DNA of 64,000 bases from TMED8 sp038125725 (GCA_038125725.1 JAYPEK010000009.1:1-64000); one strand, 5' to 3'; positions 17,599 through 26,256 are shown, counted from the first letter of the stretch. Numbers and translations: made by a program. The notes: generated by a model from the sequence alone, not told the origin.

Positions 17599-18498
17599 AT
17601 GCTCGATACTTTCGAAACCCGCACCATCGAGACCGCCGAGACCGAAATCTTCGTGCGCACCGCCGGCTCGGGCGCCCCGGTCTTGCTGCTGCACGGCTAT
17701 CCGCAGACGGGGGCCTGCTGGCATAAGGTGGCGCCGAAACTGGCGGAGCGCTTCACCGTGGTGGTGCCGGATTTGCGTGGATACGGCCAGAGCGGCCGCC
17801 CCGCCGCCGACGGCGAGCACCTGGCCTATTCGAAGCGCGCCATGGCGGGCGACATGGCGCAGGTGATGACGGAACTGGGCTTCGAGACCTTTCAGGTGGT
17901 CGGCCATGACCGGGGCTCGCGCGTCGGCTACCGCCTGGCGCTCGACTATCCGGAACGGGTGACGCGCTTCTGTTCGCTGGACGTGGTGCCGACCGGGCAC
18001 ATGTGGCGCCATTGGGGCAAGACCCGCGCCATCGGCGCTTTCCACTGGACCTTCCTGGCGCAGCCCGCGCCCTTGCCGGAAACTCTGATCCGCGCCGACG
18101 CCGACGGTTTTCATGCGCACCTGATCCGCAGTTGGGCGGCGCCCGGCTTCGAGTTCGACGCCGCCGCCATGGCCGCCTACCTGGAAGCCATGCGTGCGCC
18201 GACGGCGATCCACGCCAGTTGCGAGGACTACCGCGCCGGCGCCACCGTCGACGACGAGATGGACGCCGCCGACTTCGAGGCCGGACGCAAGCTTTCCTGT
18301 CCGGTGCTGTTCCTTTGGGGCGCGCGTCGCGGTTTCGGCGGCCCGCAGGGCGGCAAGGCGCCGCTCGAGGTCTGGCGCCAGTGGTGTTCGGCGGAAGTGA
18401 CCGGCGGCCCGGTGGATTGCGGCCACTTCTTGCCGGAGGAAGCGCCCGGCGCGGTGCTCGATGCGCTCGCCGATTTCCTTAGCGACGATGGCGCCTAA
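17599..18498 (+). CDS. Alpha/beta hydrolase, haloacetate dehalogenase-like
   Basis: A 299-residue alpha/beta hydrolase. The nucleophile elbow is GHDRGSRVGYRLALDYPERV, with Asp as nucleophile, matching fluoroacetate/haloacetate dehalogenases rather than Ser esterases. The oxyanion segment is HGYPQTG, the cap has the VPTGHMWRH-type region, and the catalytic His is in VDCGHFLPEEAP. The ATG follows the transporter stop directly, so the genes are co-transcribed. It could instead be an epoxide hydrolase-like enzyme of the same Asp group. Confidence 0.85.
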   Translation: MLDTFETRTIETAETEIFVRTAGSGAPVLLLHGYPQTGACWHKVAPKLAERFTVVVPDLRGYGQSGRPAADGEHLAYSKRAMAGDMAQVMTELGFETFQVVGHDRGSRVGYRLALDYPERVTRFCSLDVVPTGHMWRHWGKTRAIGAFHWTFLAQPAPLPETLIRADADGFHAHLIRSWAAPGFEFDAAAMAAYLEAMRAPTAIHASCEDYRAGATVDDEMDAADFEAGRKLSCPVLFLWGARRGFGGPQGGKAPLEVWRQWCSAEVTGGPVDCGHFLPEEAPGAVLDALADFLSDDGA

Positions 18499-19375
18499 AA
18501 CCTTCTCGGACACGACGCTCGGCATTCTGCTGTTCCTTGCCGCCTGGGCGGTGGTGCCGAACATGGACGTGGCGGCGAAACTGCTGGGGCAGTGGGGCTA
18601 TCCGGTGGCAATGATCGTCTGGGTGCGGTTCGCCGCCAGCCTGGTGATCCTGTCGCCGGCGCTGCTGACCCGGCGGCGCGATATCTTCAAGCCGCCCCAG
18701 GAAGCCGGCAAGCATGTCTTCCGCGCGCTGTTGCTGATGGCCGCGACCTTCGGCTTCTTCACCGGCCTCAAGACCATGGCGCTGGCCGATGCGCTGGCCA
18801 CCTATTTCGTCTATCCGTTTTTGGTCACGGCCTTGTCGCCGCTGTTCCTGGGCGAACACCCAGGCTGGCGGCGCTGGACCGCGGTGGGCTTCGGCTTCCT
18901 GGGGTCATTGATCGTCATTCGCCCGAGCCTCGACGGCTTGCCCGTCGGCACGGTTTTCGTGCTCGGCGCGGCGCTGGCCTTCGCCGGTTACAACCTATTG
19001 ACCCGGGGGCTCAGGGGCGGCGGCGATCCGTGGCGGACGCTGGCGTTCCAATCCCTGATCGGGTTCCTGGCCATGTCGGTCGCGGTGCCGTTCTTCTGGA
19101 AGACCCCGGATGCCACGGCGCTGGCAATGTTCGCCCTGATCGGCGTGGCGGCGACATTGGGGCATTACATGCTGATCCGCGCCTATTCGCTGGCGCCGGC
19201 GCCGGTGCTGGCACCCTACGCCTATGCCGAGATCATCACCGCCACGCTGTTGAGTTACCTGGTGTTCGGTGATTTCCCGGACGCCTTGACCTGGACCGGC
19301 GTTGCGGTGATCGCCGCCAGCGGCATCGTCATCGCCATCCGCGAGCGCCAGGCGCCTTCCGACACGCAGGCTTGA
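18488..19375 (+). CDS. DMT superfamily (EamA) transporter
   Basis: A 295-residue, ten-helix permease with two EamA repeats; conserved LVTALSPLFLGE and PYAYAEIITATLLSYLVFGD close the halves. The frame is open from 18461, but ATG 18488 gives the expected MAPKTFSDTTLGILLF start and overlaps the hydrolase end by 11 nt. It is the second EamA gene of the cluster but not a near-copy of the first. It probably exports a small metabolite; the substrate is unknown. Confidence 0.9.
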   Translation: MAPKTFSDTTLGILLFLAAWAVVPNMDVAAKLLGQWGYPVAMIVWVRFAASLVILSPALLTRRRDIFKPPQEAGKHVFRALLLMAATFGFFTGLKTMALADALATYFVYPFLVTALSPLFLGEHPGWRRWTAVGFGFLGSLIVIRPSLDGLPVGTVFVLGAALAFAGYNLLTRGLRGGGDPWRTLAFQSLIGFLAMSVAVPFFWKTPDATALAMFALIGVAATLGHYMLIRAYSLAPAPVLAPYAYAEIITATLLSYLVFGDFPDALTWTGVAVIAASGIVIAIRERQAPSDTQA

Positions 19376-19524
19376 ACTCGCGGGTCGGTTGAACGTTTTC
19401 GATTGATCTATGCCATTGCACGCGAATTCCAATGGGCGCAGACTTACATGTTCAAAATTTCTGTCGTGATATTGTGAAATAAAGTCGTTCGGAACTTGCG
19501 GAAACGCGAGCGCACGTTGGCGCG

Positions 19525-20325
19525 ATGAGGCGGTTTGCCATGGCCATCATCACCGGCATTTACTTGATCTACTTGTTGTTACCGATCCTGTTGTTGTTCA
19601 TCGGCTCCTTCGGAGAGACATGGACGAACAGCTTGCTGCCGGCTGGCATGACCATGGAATGGTACATGCAACTTTGGGAGGACAGCAGCTTCCGGCGGGC
19701 ATTTATCGTCAGCCTCGAGGTGGTCGCCGCAACGTGCGCGTTTTGCACGGTGCTCGCCGTGCCGTTGGCCTACGCGCTTTTCAACAGCGCGGCACGCGGC
19801 ATACAGGTGGCCGCGCGGATCATGTTTCTGCTGCCCATCGCGGTTCCTCCCTTGGTCCTCGCTTTCGGTTTCATCTTGGTGTTTTCGAGCGATACCCTGC
19901 CGTGGCTGGGAAGCGTCGGTCTGTTGATTGCCGGACATGTGGTTCTCACTCTTCCCTATTTGTTGCAGACGCTGGTGGCGGACATGCGTCACCTCCGGTT
20001 GGACGCGCTGGAGCAAGCCGCCGAATCCCTGGGGGCGAATTTCCGGGAACGTTTTATGGATGTTGTCCTGCCGCTGCTGCGCCACAGCCTGGCATCCGGA
20101 CTGATCATGGTGTCGGCCCTTTCGATCGGCGAGTTTCAACTTTCCAACCTGATTGCAGGGTTCCTCTTCCGCCCCTATCCGGTGGTGTTGTTGCAGGCAT
20201 TCTACGGCGCCACAGGGTTCGCCTGCGCGGCGACGGTGGTGTTGCTGACGCTGGCGCTGCTGGCGGCGCTGGGCGGTGCATTGGCGTCGCGCTCGGCCGG
20301 CATGTATAGGCAGGCATCCGCATGA
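19525..20325 (+). CDS. ABC transporter permease
   Basis: 266 residues, about six membrane helices, with the permease EAA-type loop EQAAESLGANFRERFMDVVLPLL that docks on the ATPase. It resembles the second permease of iron(III)/phosphonate/polyamine-type importers. First gene of a five-gene operon (permease, ATPase, binding protein, permease, SLOG protein). The end overlaps the ATPase start by 4 nt (ATGA). A second ATG at 19540 is possible, and no strong ribosome site is visible. The operon uses more TTG/GTT codons than its surroundings by eye. Confidence 0.9.
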   Translation: MRRFAMAIITGIYLIYLLLPILLLFIGSFGETWTNSLLPAGMTMEWYMQLWEDSSFRRAFIVSLEVVAATCAFCTVLAVPLAYALFNSAARGIQVAARIMFLLPIAVPPLVLAFGFILVFSSDTLPWLGSVGLLIAGHVVLTLPYLLQTLVADMRHLRLDALEQAAESLGANFRERFMDVVLPLLRHSLASGLIMVSALSIGEFQLSNLIAGFLFRPYPVVLLQAFYGATGFACAATVVLLTLALLAALGGALASRSAGMYRQASA

Positions 20326-21353
20326 GTATTGTCTTGAACAACATCGGTTTCGTCTATCCCGGCACCAAGGTCGGGGTGTTCGACGTCGACCTTTCCATCG
20401 GCGATGGGGAGTTCGTGGCGGTGATCGGGCCGAGCGGCTCCGGAAAGACCACCCTTTTGAAGTTGATTGCGGGTTTCGAGACTCCGGAACAGGGACAAAT
20501 CGTTCTCGATGGCGAAGATGTGTCCGAGCTTCCCGTGCGCGCCCGCCAACTGGGAATCGTCTTTCAGTCCTACGCGCTGTTCCCGCACATGACCGCTTGG
20601 CAGAATGTCGCCTACGGCCTCAAGGTCCGAAACGTGCCGGTCGACACGCGCCGCCGCATGGCGGTGGAAGCCCTCGGGCGTGTCGGCTTGCAAGGCCTGG
20701 AGGAGAGGAAGCCGCATACTCTTTCCGGCGGCCAACAACAGCGAGTGGCGTTGGCCCGCGCTTTGGTTTTTCAGCCGAAGGCGCTGTTGCTGGATGAGCC
20801 GCTTTCGGCGCTCGATGCCGGGTTGCGTGTCGAGATGCGCGACGAAATTCGCAGGCTGCAACGCGAGTTCAAAATCGCGACGCTTCACGTCACGCACGAT
20901 CAGGAGGAGGCGTTGTCGATCGCCGACCGTATCGCCGTCATGGAGGCGGGGCGGGTGGTGCAGGTCGCGACGCCGTTGGAATTGTATGACAAGCCCGCCA
21001 CCCGCTCCATCGCCCATTTCGTCGGCGAGGCCAATCTTTGGGAAGGCCGTGTGGAATCCCCCGACGTGGTGCGGGTCAGTTTCGGCACTTTGCGAACGTC
21101 GCCACACGGACTTGAGCTGGATCAACCGGTGACCGTGTTGGTGCGTCCGGAGAATGTCTCCGTGGGGCGCGGGGACCTGGACGAAAACACATTCCATGGA
21201 CGGATCGTCCGCGACCGATTTCTCGGCGCGGTTCGACGCTACGATCTCGCGGTTGGTGACGCGGTCATCCTCGGACAGACCGGTCATCGCGGCGCGATCG
21301 AAGCAGTGAGCATCCAACCGGAGCACGTTAAGCTCCTGCCGGATGGAAGATGA
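20322..21353 (+). CDS. ABC transporter ATP-binding protein
   Basis: A 343-residue importer ATPase. Walker A GPSGSGKTT (36-44), Q-loop in VFQSYALFPHMT, signature LSGGQQQR (from 134), Walker B LLLDEPLSALD and the H-loop in LHVTHDQEEAL are all intact. About 100 C-terminal residues form a TOBE-type domain (VTVLVRPENVSVG), as in the PotA/FbpC/AEP branch. It energises the two permeases of this operon on the cytoplasmic side. Confidence 0.96.
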   Translation: MSIVLNNIGFVYPGTKVGVFDVDLSIGDGEFVAVIGPSGSGKTTLLKLIAGFETPEQGQIVLDGEDVSELPVRARQLGIVFQSYALFPHMTAWQNVAYGLKVRNVPVDTRRRMAVEALGRVGLQGLEERKPHTLSGGQQQRVALARALVFQPKALLLDEPLSALDAGLRVEMRDEIRRLQREFKIATLHVTHDQEEALSIADRIAVMEAGRVVQVATPLELYDKPATRSIAHFVGEANLWEGRVESPDVVRVSFGTLRTSPHGLELDQPVTVLVRPENVSVGRGDLDENTFHGRIVRDRFLGAVRRYDLAVGDAVILGQTGHRGAIEAVSIQPEHVKLLPDGR

Positions 21354-21379
21354 AACGAACTTCAGCATAGGAGGTAGAA

Positions 21380-22447
21380 ATGGTATTCAAATCAATACTT
21401 GCAGGCCTCGCGGTTGTTGTTATGCCGGCGATGGCCATGGCGTTTGACGGCCCGGAACTCTACGCCGGAGAAAAGGCGCTATACGATTCCGCGGCCAAGG
21501 AAGGGATGGTCGTATCCTTCGATACGGGACCGACCTGGGCCAACTGGGCAAGCATGTTCAAACGCTTCAAGGCGCGTTATCCGGAAGTCGAGATGGCCTA
21601 TAACGACCTCGGCTCCGGGGCCACCGTGGTTGCGCTTGAGAAGGCGAAAAACCGTCCGCAGGCGGATACTGCCTACTACTTCGGCGGTTCCGCGATCACC
21701 GCCTCGAACAAGGGGCTGGTGGCCGGTTTCAAGCCGGTGAATTTCGCCAAGCTTCCCGATGTCTATCGGCACAAGGACGGCGAATGGTTCATCATCCACC
21801 AGTTGACCATCGCGTTCCTGGTGAACACCAAGCTGGTTGAAAACGTGCCGCAATCCTGGGCCGATCTGATGAAGCCCGAATACAAGAACAGCATCGTCTA
21901 CCTGGATCCCAGGTCAACCGGCCAGGGCCAGGTGCTGAGCTTCGCGGCGAACTATGCGGCCGGCGGCGACATGGATGATGTCCTGCCCGGTATCGCGTAT
22001 CTGGGCAAGCTGCATAAAGCCGGCAATGTGATGCGTGTCGAGGGAACGACGCCCTATGCGAAATTCCTGAAGGGGGAGATTCCGATCTAGATCGGCTACG
22101 AAAACGATGGTCTGAAGGCCAAATACAAGGATGGCATGGGTGATAACATTGCGGTGGTTCTTCCGAAGGAGGCAACCGTCGCGGCGCCTTATGCCATCAG
22201 CCTGGTCAAGAACGGCCCCAATCCGAACGCGGGCAAGCTCTGGCTCAACTTCATCATGACGGAGCAGGGCCAGACCACCTTCGCGGAAAGCTTCGTCCGG
22301 CCATCGGTTCCGGGCGTGACCCTTCCGGCGGATATCGCCGATCGTTTTCCGGCGGCACCGCAACTGAGGCCGCTCGATCTCAACAAGGCAGCGGCAAGGA
22401 AGGCAGACATTGACACAGGATGGGCGAAAGCGGTCCTTGGCCAATAG
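21380..22447 (+). pseudogene. ABC transporter substrate-binding protein interrupted by in-frame TAG
   Basis: A periplasmic extracellular solute-binding protein (family 1, iron/thiamine/phosphonate branch) with signal peptide MVFKSILAGLAVVVMPAMAMA. Reading stops at TAG 22088-22090 after KGEIPI, yet the same frame continues at once with IGYENDGLKAKYKDG and runs to 22447, which would make 355 residues, normal for the family. The downstream 118 codons look fully conserved. A one-base change from TGG (Trp) would explain the stop. Either the importer is newly inactivated, or there is readthrough or a sequence error. A strong AGGAGG site precedes the ATG. Confidence 0.85.
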
Positions 22448-23285
22448 ACGCACGCTTGGACGCCGGGGATTGCTGTCGTTGATGGCAGTTCCCGGCTCCA
22501 TCGTCATTCTTTTCTTCTTCATCGTGCCTTTGGCCGTGGTCGTGGCCGAGGCATTCGCTGGAGGAGGGGCGGCGTTCGGCCGGGTTTTCACCGACGTCAT
22601 CTTTTGGCGTGGGTTGCGGGGCACGTTGGTGCTTGGCACCGTGGCGCCGATGGTATCGCTGTTGGTTGGGTTCGGTGTGGCTTGGCACCTTTCCGGCATG
22701 CCGGAGCAGGTGCGCACGCCGCTGCTGTTCTGGATATCCCTGCCGCTGACTTTTTCAGGGTTGATCGTTGCCTATGGTTTCATCCTGGCCTTCGGGCGCG
22801 CTGGGTTCGTGACCATTTCCCTCGAGGCCGTCGGCGTCGACGGCGCGAGCTTTTCCGGTTTCATCTATAGTCCTGCCGGCCTGGCGTTCGCATACTCCTA
22901 CTATCTCATCCCCCGCGTGGTCCTGTTCCTGTTGCCGGTATTGGTGAACTTCGACCGATCACATATCGCGGCGGCGGAATCATTGGGCGCCAATCCGGTC
23001 CGCGCGGCCTTCGATATTCTCATCCCGCAGATCCTACCCAGCGCCGTCGCCGCTTATTGCCTGGTGGCGGCGGTTGCCATCGGTGCCTATGGAACCGCGC
23101 TTGCGCTTGTCGGCACGCAGGTCAACATCCTGCCGCTCCTGCTGTACAGCCGGATTTCAGATACCGGGGTCGACTTCCCTTCGGCGGCGGCGCTTTCCGT
23201 TGTCCTGCTTGCGCTCTGTGCCATGGTCTTGGGATTCGGCGAGATTTACGCGGCACGAAAGGAACGGCATGACTCTGGTTCTTGA
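22410..23285 (+). CDS. ABC transporter permease
   Basis: A 291-residue permease, first-type partner to the one at 19525, with six helices after a basic N-terminus and the docking loop AAAESLGANPVRAAFDILIPQI. The TTG at 22410 is preceded by AAGGAAGG at good spacing and lies inside the last 38 nt of the binding-protein frame, so translation may be coupled to it; the upstream TAG could therefore be polar. Ends 17 nt inside the next gene. Confidence 0.9.
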   Translation: MTQDGRKRSLANRRTLGRRGLLSLMAVPGSIVILFFFIVPLAVVVAEAFAGGGAAFGRVFTDVIFWRGLRGTLVLGTVAPMVSLLVGFGVAWHLSGMPEQVRTPLLFWISLPLTFSGLIVAYGFILAFGRAGFVTISLEAVGVDGASFSGFIYSPAGLAFAYSYYLIPRVVLFLLPVLVNFDRSHIAAAESLGANPVRAAFDILIPQILPSAVAAYCLVAAVAIGAYGTALALVGTQVNILPLLLYSRISDTGVDFPSAAALSVVLLALCAMVLGFGEIYAARKERHDSGS

Positions 23286-23907
23286 CGGAAACAGCGGCCA
23301 ACTGGCCCGGTCCGACGGCTATTCATTCGATCCCGCGTCCAGGACATGGAGGCGGAGTGCGCTTGAACCGGTGGGAGCGCCTACCGGTCTTCGCGACGCG
23401 GTGAAATGGTTGCAGACGGAAAGCGGCGCTGCGCTCCGTGTCCCCGTTGCCGTCATTGGGCCGCGTGAGGCACGAAGCGATCAGCTCGAAATGGCCGAAG
23501 CCTTGGGCAGCGTTCTCGCCGAGATTGGACTGACGGTGATCTGTGGCGGCCGCCAGGGTGTGATGGAGGCGGTCTGCCGTGGCGTTGACGCGGCCGGTGG
23601 CATCAGTGTCGGTCTTTTGCCGGACGAGACGGCCGAGCATGCGAACGCCTATGTCACCATTCCCGTTGCCACCGGGATCGGTGTCGCACGCAATGCCGTC
23701 ATCGCGCGGGCGGCTTTTTGCATGGTTGCGATCGGCGGAGGATACGGGACGATTTCCGAAGCCGCTTTCGGTTTGCAGTTCGAAAAGCCGGTGTTCTCTC
23801 TGCTTGGTGGCCCGGATATCGTCGGCGTCAATTGCTGCGGCACACTGGACGAGGCTGTTGACGGCGTATGCCGCGTCGTCCTCGGACTTTCGCCAGAAGG
23901 TGCGTGA
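23269..23907 (+). CDS. SLOG-fold protein (TIGR00725/LOG-like)
   Basis: A 212-residue Rossmann-like protein. The nucleotide-binding features are GGRQGVMEA (93-101), the ARN of GIGVARNAVIARA (from 136) and GGGYGTISE (156-164), the pattern of TIGR00725 and distantly of cytokinin-activating LOG phosphoribohydrolases. The LOG motif PGGxGTxxE appears here as IGGGYGTISE. ATG 23269 overlaps the permease by 17 nt, so it is the last gene of the ABC operon. It may process or sense the imported compound (inference). Confidence 0.85.
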   Translation: MTLVLDGNSGQLARSDGYSFDPASRTWRRSALEPVGAPTGLRDAVKWLQTESGAALRVPVAVIGPREARSDQLEMAEALGSVLAEIGLTVICGGRQGVMEAVCRGVDAAGGISVGLLPDETAEHANAYVTIPVATGIGVARNAVIARAAFCMVAIGGGYGTISEAAFGLQFEKPVFSLLGGPDIVGVNCCGTLDEAVDGVCRVVLGLSPEGA

Positions 23908-23922
23908 TTCTCCCAACGCTTG

Positions 23923-24486
23923 TTAGAAGCTGGCGCTCGGTTCCGCCGTCGGCCGGATCCAGGCGGCCTCGTCCGTCTTGTCTTCCCCGTCTTCCTCGGC
24001 GGCCTTGTCGTAGGCGGAGAGAATGTGGGTGATGACGCCGTCGGTCATCAGCGGCAGGTCGATGCCGCGGACCAGGTAGAAGCCGCGCCCGTAGGCGTCG
24101 AGCGGGCCTTCCGAATACCCGATCGAGGGCTGAGTGACGAAGTGCTGGAAGAAGCGCTGCTCGTTTTCGTCCCAAACGTTCGGCTTGATCGGTTTCTTGG
24201 CCAGCGATTTCCGGGTGTAGTCGGTGCCCCACCAGTCTGTCAGATGCGTGCCCCAAAGGATGAAGTGGATGTCCAGCGGCTGGCGTCGGACCTCGGCCAG
24301 TGACACCCGGCCCCACCAGTCCTGGAACTCATAGAAATCGTAATCGCTCCAGGCCGGCATGCGGGCCAGCGACCGCCGTTTTCTGTTCCACAGCCGGATG
24401 AAACTCGCGAACGGGCCAAAGGCGCCGGGCGCGGTGTCCGGCGCGTAGGTCATGTAGGTCCAGGGTTTGTTGGCAAGTCCGTGCAT
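23923..24486 (-). CDS. PAS domain protein (PAS_5 type)
   Basis: A 187-residue cytoplasmic protein. The pattern of a Trp-rich helix region (FYEFQDWWGRVSLAE), followed by IHFILWGTHLTDWWGTDYTRKSL and FYLVRGIDLPLMTDGVITHIL, matches the PAS_5 proteins common in Rhodospirillales, which have no attached output domain. Role unknown; the family is thought to sense ligands. A GGGAGAG ribosome site precedes the ATG. It converges on the SLOG gene with 15 nt between the stops. Confidence 0.8.
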   Translation of the reverse strand: MHGLANKPWTYMTYAPDTAPGAFGPFASFIRLWNRKRRSLARMPAWSDYDFYEFQDWWGRVSLAEVRRQPLDIHFILWGTHLTDWWGTDYTRKSLAKKPIKPNVWDENEQRFFQHFVTQPSIGYSEGPLDAYGRGFYLVRGIDLPLMTDGVITHILSAYDKAAEEDGEDKTDEAAWIRPTAEPSASF

Positions 24487-24602
24487 CCGCTCTCCCGATC
24501 CGGGCCGGCGCCGGAAGCATAGCGCGATCGCACGGATCCGCGGGGAATATCGCGTGCAACAGTGGTCCTATCCCCGGACCGAGGCGGTGGGCGGTTCGTG
24601 CT

Positions 24603-25067
24603 TCAGAACGCCAGCGGCGCGTTGTCGGTGACTTCCTTCATGACGAAAAATGTGCGGGTTTGGCGCACGCCGGGAAGGGCGATCAACCGTTCGCCGTGCA
24701 GCTTGTTGAAGTCGGCGATGTCGCGCACGCGGATTTTCAGAAAGTAGTCGAAGTCGCCGGCTACCAGGTGGCAATCGAGGACGAAATCCAATTCGGTGAT
24801 CGCCGCCTCGAATTCGGCGAAGCTTTCCGGCGTCGAGCGGTCGAGCACGACGCCGACGATGACCAGCGCGCCCCGGTCGAGTTTCTGGGCAGATAGATGT
24901 GCGCGTACGCCCTCGATATAGCCTTCGCGGAACAGCCGTTGGGTGCGGCGGTGGCACGTGGCGGGGCTGACGTTGATCCGCTCGGCCAGTTCCGCATTGG
25001 TGAGCCGACCATCCATCTGTAACAGGCTGAGAATGCGGCGGTCGATCCGGTCGAGGTCATGCAGCAT
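24603..25067 (-). CDS. acdR: Lrp/AsnC family regulator of ACC deaminase (AcdR-like)
   Basis: A 154-residue transcription factor: AsnC-type helix-turn-helix at about 5-50 (LTNAELAERINVSPATCHRR) and the RAM effector domain with HLVAGDFDYFLKI. It is divergent from acdS with 159 bp between, the same arrangement as characterised acdR-acdS loci, where the Lrp-type protein activates the deaminase gene in response to ACC. The frame is open to 25145, but ATG 25067 gives the normal MLHDLDRIDRRIL start; the extension is Leu/Tyr/Lys-rich and encoded by the AT-rich promoter region. Confidence 0.88.
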   Translation of the reverse strand: MLHDLDRIDRRILSLLQMDGRLTNAELAERINVSPATCHRRTQRLFREGYIEGVRAHLSAQKLDRGALVIVGVVLDRSTPESFAEFEAAITELDFVLDCHLVAGDFDYFLKIRVRDIADFNKLHGERLIALPGVRQTRTFFVMKEVTDNAPLAF

Positions 25068-25081
25068 GAAAGAAGCTTTCA
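25067..25081. promoter_or_regulatory. Palindrome at acdR start (candidate operator)
   Basis: TGAAAG-AAG-CTTTCA, with 6-bp perfect arms, begins at the acdR initiation codon. A regulator bound here would block its own gene, so negative autoregulation is plausible. Inference only. Confidence 0.4.
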
Positions 25082-25146
25082 GAAAATAATATTTTTTAGA
25101 TAATAAGTATAAATAATTTTTAAGATATAGCAAATTCTGCAGCAAA

Positions 25147-25167
25147 TATTCTAAAAATTAGAGAATA
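25147..25167. promoter_or_regulatory. Candidate Lrp-type box in acdR-acdS spacer
   Basis: TATTCT, 9 nt of A/T-rich sequence, AGAATA: 6-bp inverted arms inside an A+T-rich spacer, 60 bp upstream of acdS. Lrp/AsnC proteins bind AT-rich inverted repeats of about this span, so this is a plausible AcdR activation site. Confidence 0.4.
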
Positions 25168-25226
25168 ACTTTCCAAGCCTTCTTGCTAGTCTCGGCCCCA
25201 TCACCATCGATCGGGAAGGGACCCTG

Positions 25227-26243
25227 ATGAACCTGGAAAAATTCGAACGCTATCCACTGACCTTCGGGCCGACGCCGATCGAGCATTTGCCGCGCATGAC
25301 CGAGGCACTCGGCGGCAAGGTGCAAATCTATGCCAAGCGCGACGACTGCAACTCGGGCCTCGCCATGGGCGGCAATAAGCTACGCAAGATGGAATACCTG
25401 GTTCCCGACATCATCGCGTCCAACGCTGACACCCTGGTCTCCATCGGCGGGGTGCAATCCAATCACACCCGCATGGTCGCGGCGGTGGCGGCGAAGCTCG
25501 GTCTCAAATGCCGGTTGGTTCAGGAAAGCTGGGTGCCGCACGAGGACGCCGTCTATGACCGGGTCGGCAATATCCTGCTGACGCGCCTGATGGGCGCCGA
25601 CAGCCGGGTCACCGATGACGGCTTCGACATCGGCATCCGCAAAAGCTGGGAAGATGCCATCGCCGAGGTCGAGGCGTCCGGCGGCAAGCCCTATCCGATC
25701 CCGGCTGGGGCCTCGGTGCATCCGTTGGGCGGGCTCGGCTACGTCGGTTTCGCGGAGGAGGTCCGCGCCCAGGAAGCGGAGATGGGCATCACCTTCGATT
25801 ACATCATCGTATGCGTCGTCACCGGATCCACCCAGGGCGGCATGATCGTCGGCTTCGCCGCCGACGACCGGGCCGACCGGGTGATCGGCATCGACGGGTC
25901 CGGGACGCCCGAGCAAACCTGGCAACAGGTGCGCGAGATTGTCACCAATACCGCCGAACTGGTGGATTTGGGCCGCGCCGTGCGCGACGATGAGATCGTC
26001 ATCAATCCCGACTACGCCTATCCCGCCTACGGCGTGCCGAGCGAGGAAACCAAAGAGGCGATACGCTTCGCCGCCCAGACCGAAGCCATGATCACCGACC
26101 CGGTTTACGAGGGGAAATCCATGCAGGGCATGATGGACCTGGTGCGCAAGGGCTTCTTTCCGGACGGCGCCAAGGTGCTTTACGCGCACTTGGGCGGCGC
26201 GCCGGCACTGAACGGCTACAGCTACAGCTTCCGCAACGGCTGA
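25227..26243 (+). CDS. acdS: 1-aminocyclopropane-1-carboxylate deaminase
   Basis: A PLP enzyme that opens ACC to 2-oxobutanoate and ammonia. It is 338 residues, exactly the length of the classic Pseudomonas AcdS, and starts MNLEKFERYPLTFGPTPIEH. The residues that separate true ACC deaminase from D-cysteine desulfhydrase are in register: Lys51 (PLP), Ser78, Tyr294, Glu295 and Leu322. The regions KRDDCNSGLAMGGNK and TDPVYEGKSM are near-identical to known enzymes from memory. GGGAAGGGACC precedes the ATG. Regulated by the divergent acdR product (inferred). Confidence 0.95.
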   Translation: MNLEKFERYPLTFGPTPIEHLPRMTEALGGKVQIYAKRDDCNSGLAMGGNKLRKMEYLVPDIIASNADTLVSIGGVQSNHTRMVAAVAAKLGLKCRLVQESWVPHEDAVYDRVGNILLTRLMGADSRVTDDGFDIGIRKSWEDAIAEVEASGGKPYPIPAGASVHPLGGLGYVGFAEEVRAQEAEMGITFDYIIVCVVTGSTQGGMIVGFAADDRADRVIGIDGSGTPEQTWQQVREIVTNTAELVDLGRAVRDDEIVINPDYAYPAYGVPSEETKEAIRFAAQTEAMITDPVYEGKSMQGMMDLVRKGFFPDGAKVLYAHLGGAPALNGYSYSFRNG

Positions 26244-26256
26244 GGCGGGCCGACGG

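Noticed and set aside
22088..22090. TAG as programmed pyrrolysine or readthrough site
   Set aside because: No pyl genes or special context is visible; a single-base nonsense change or a sequence error is simpler.
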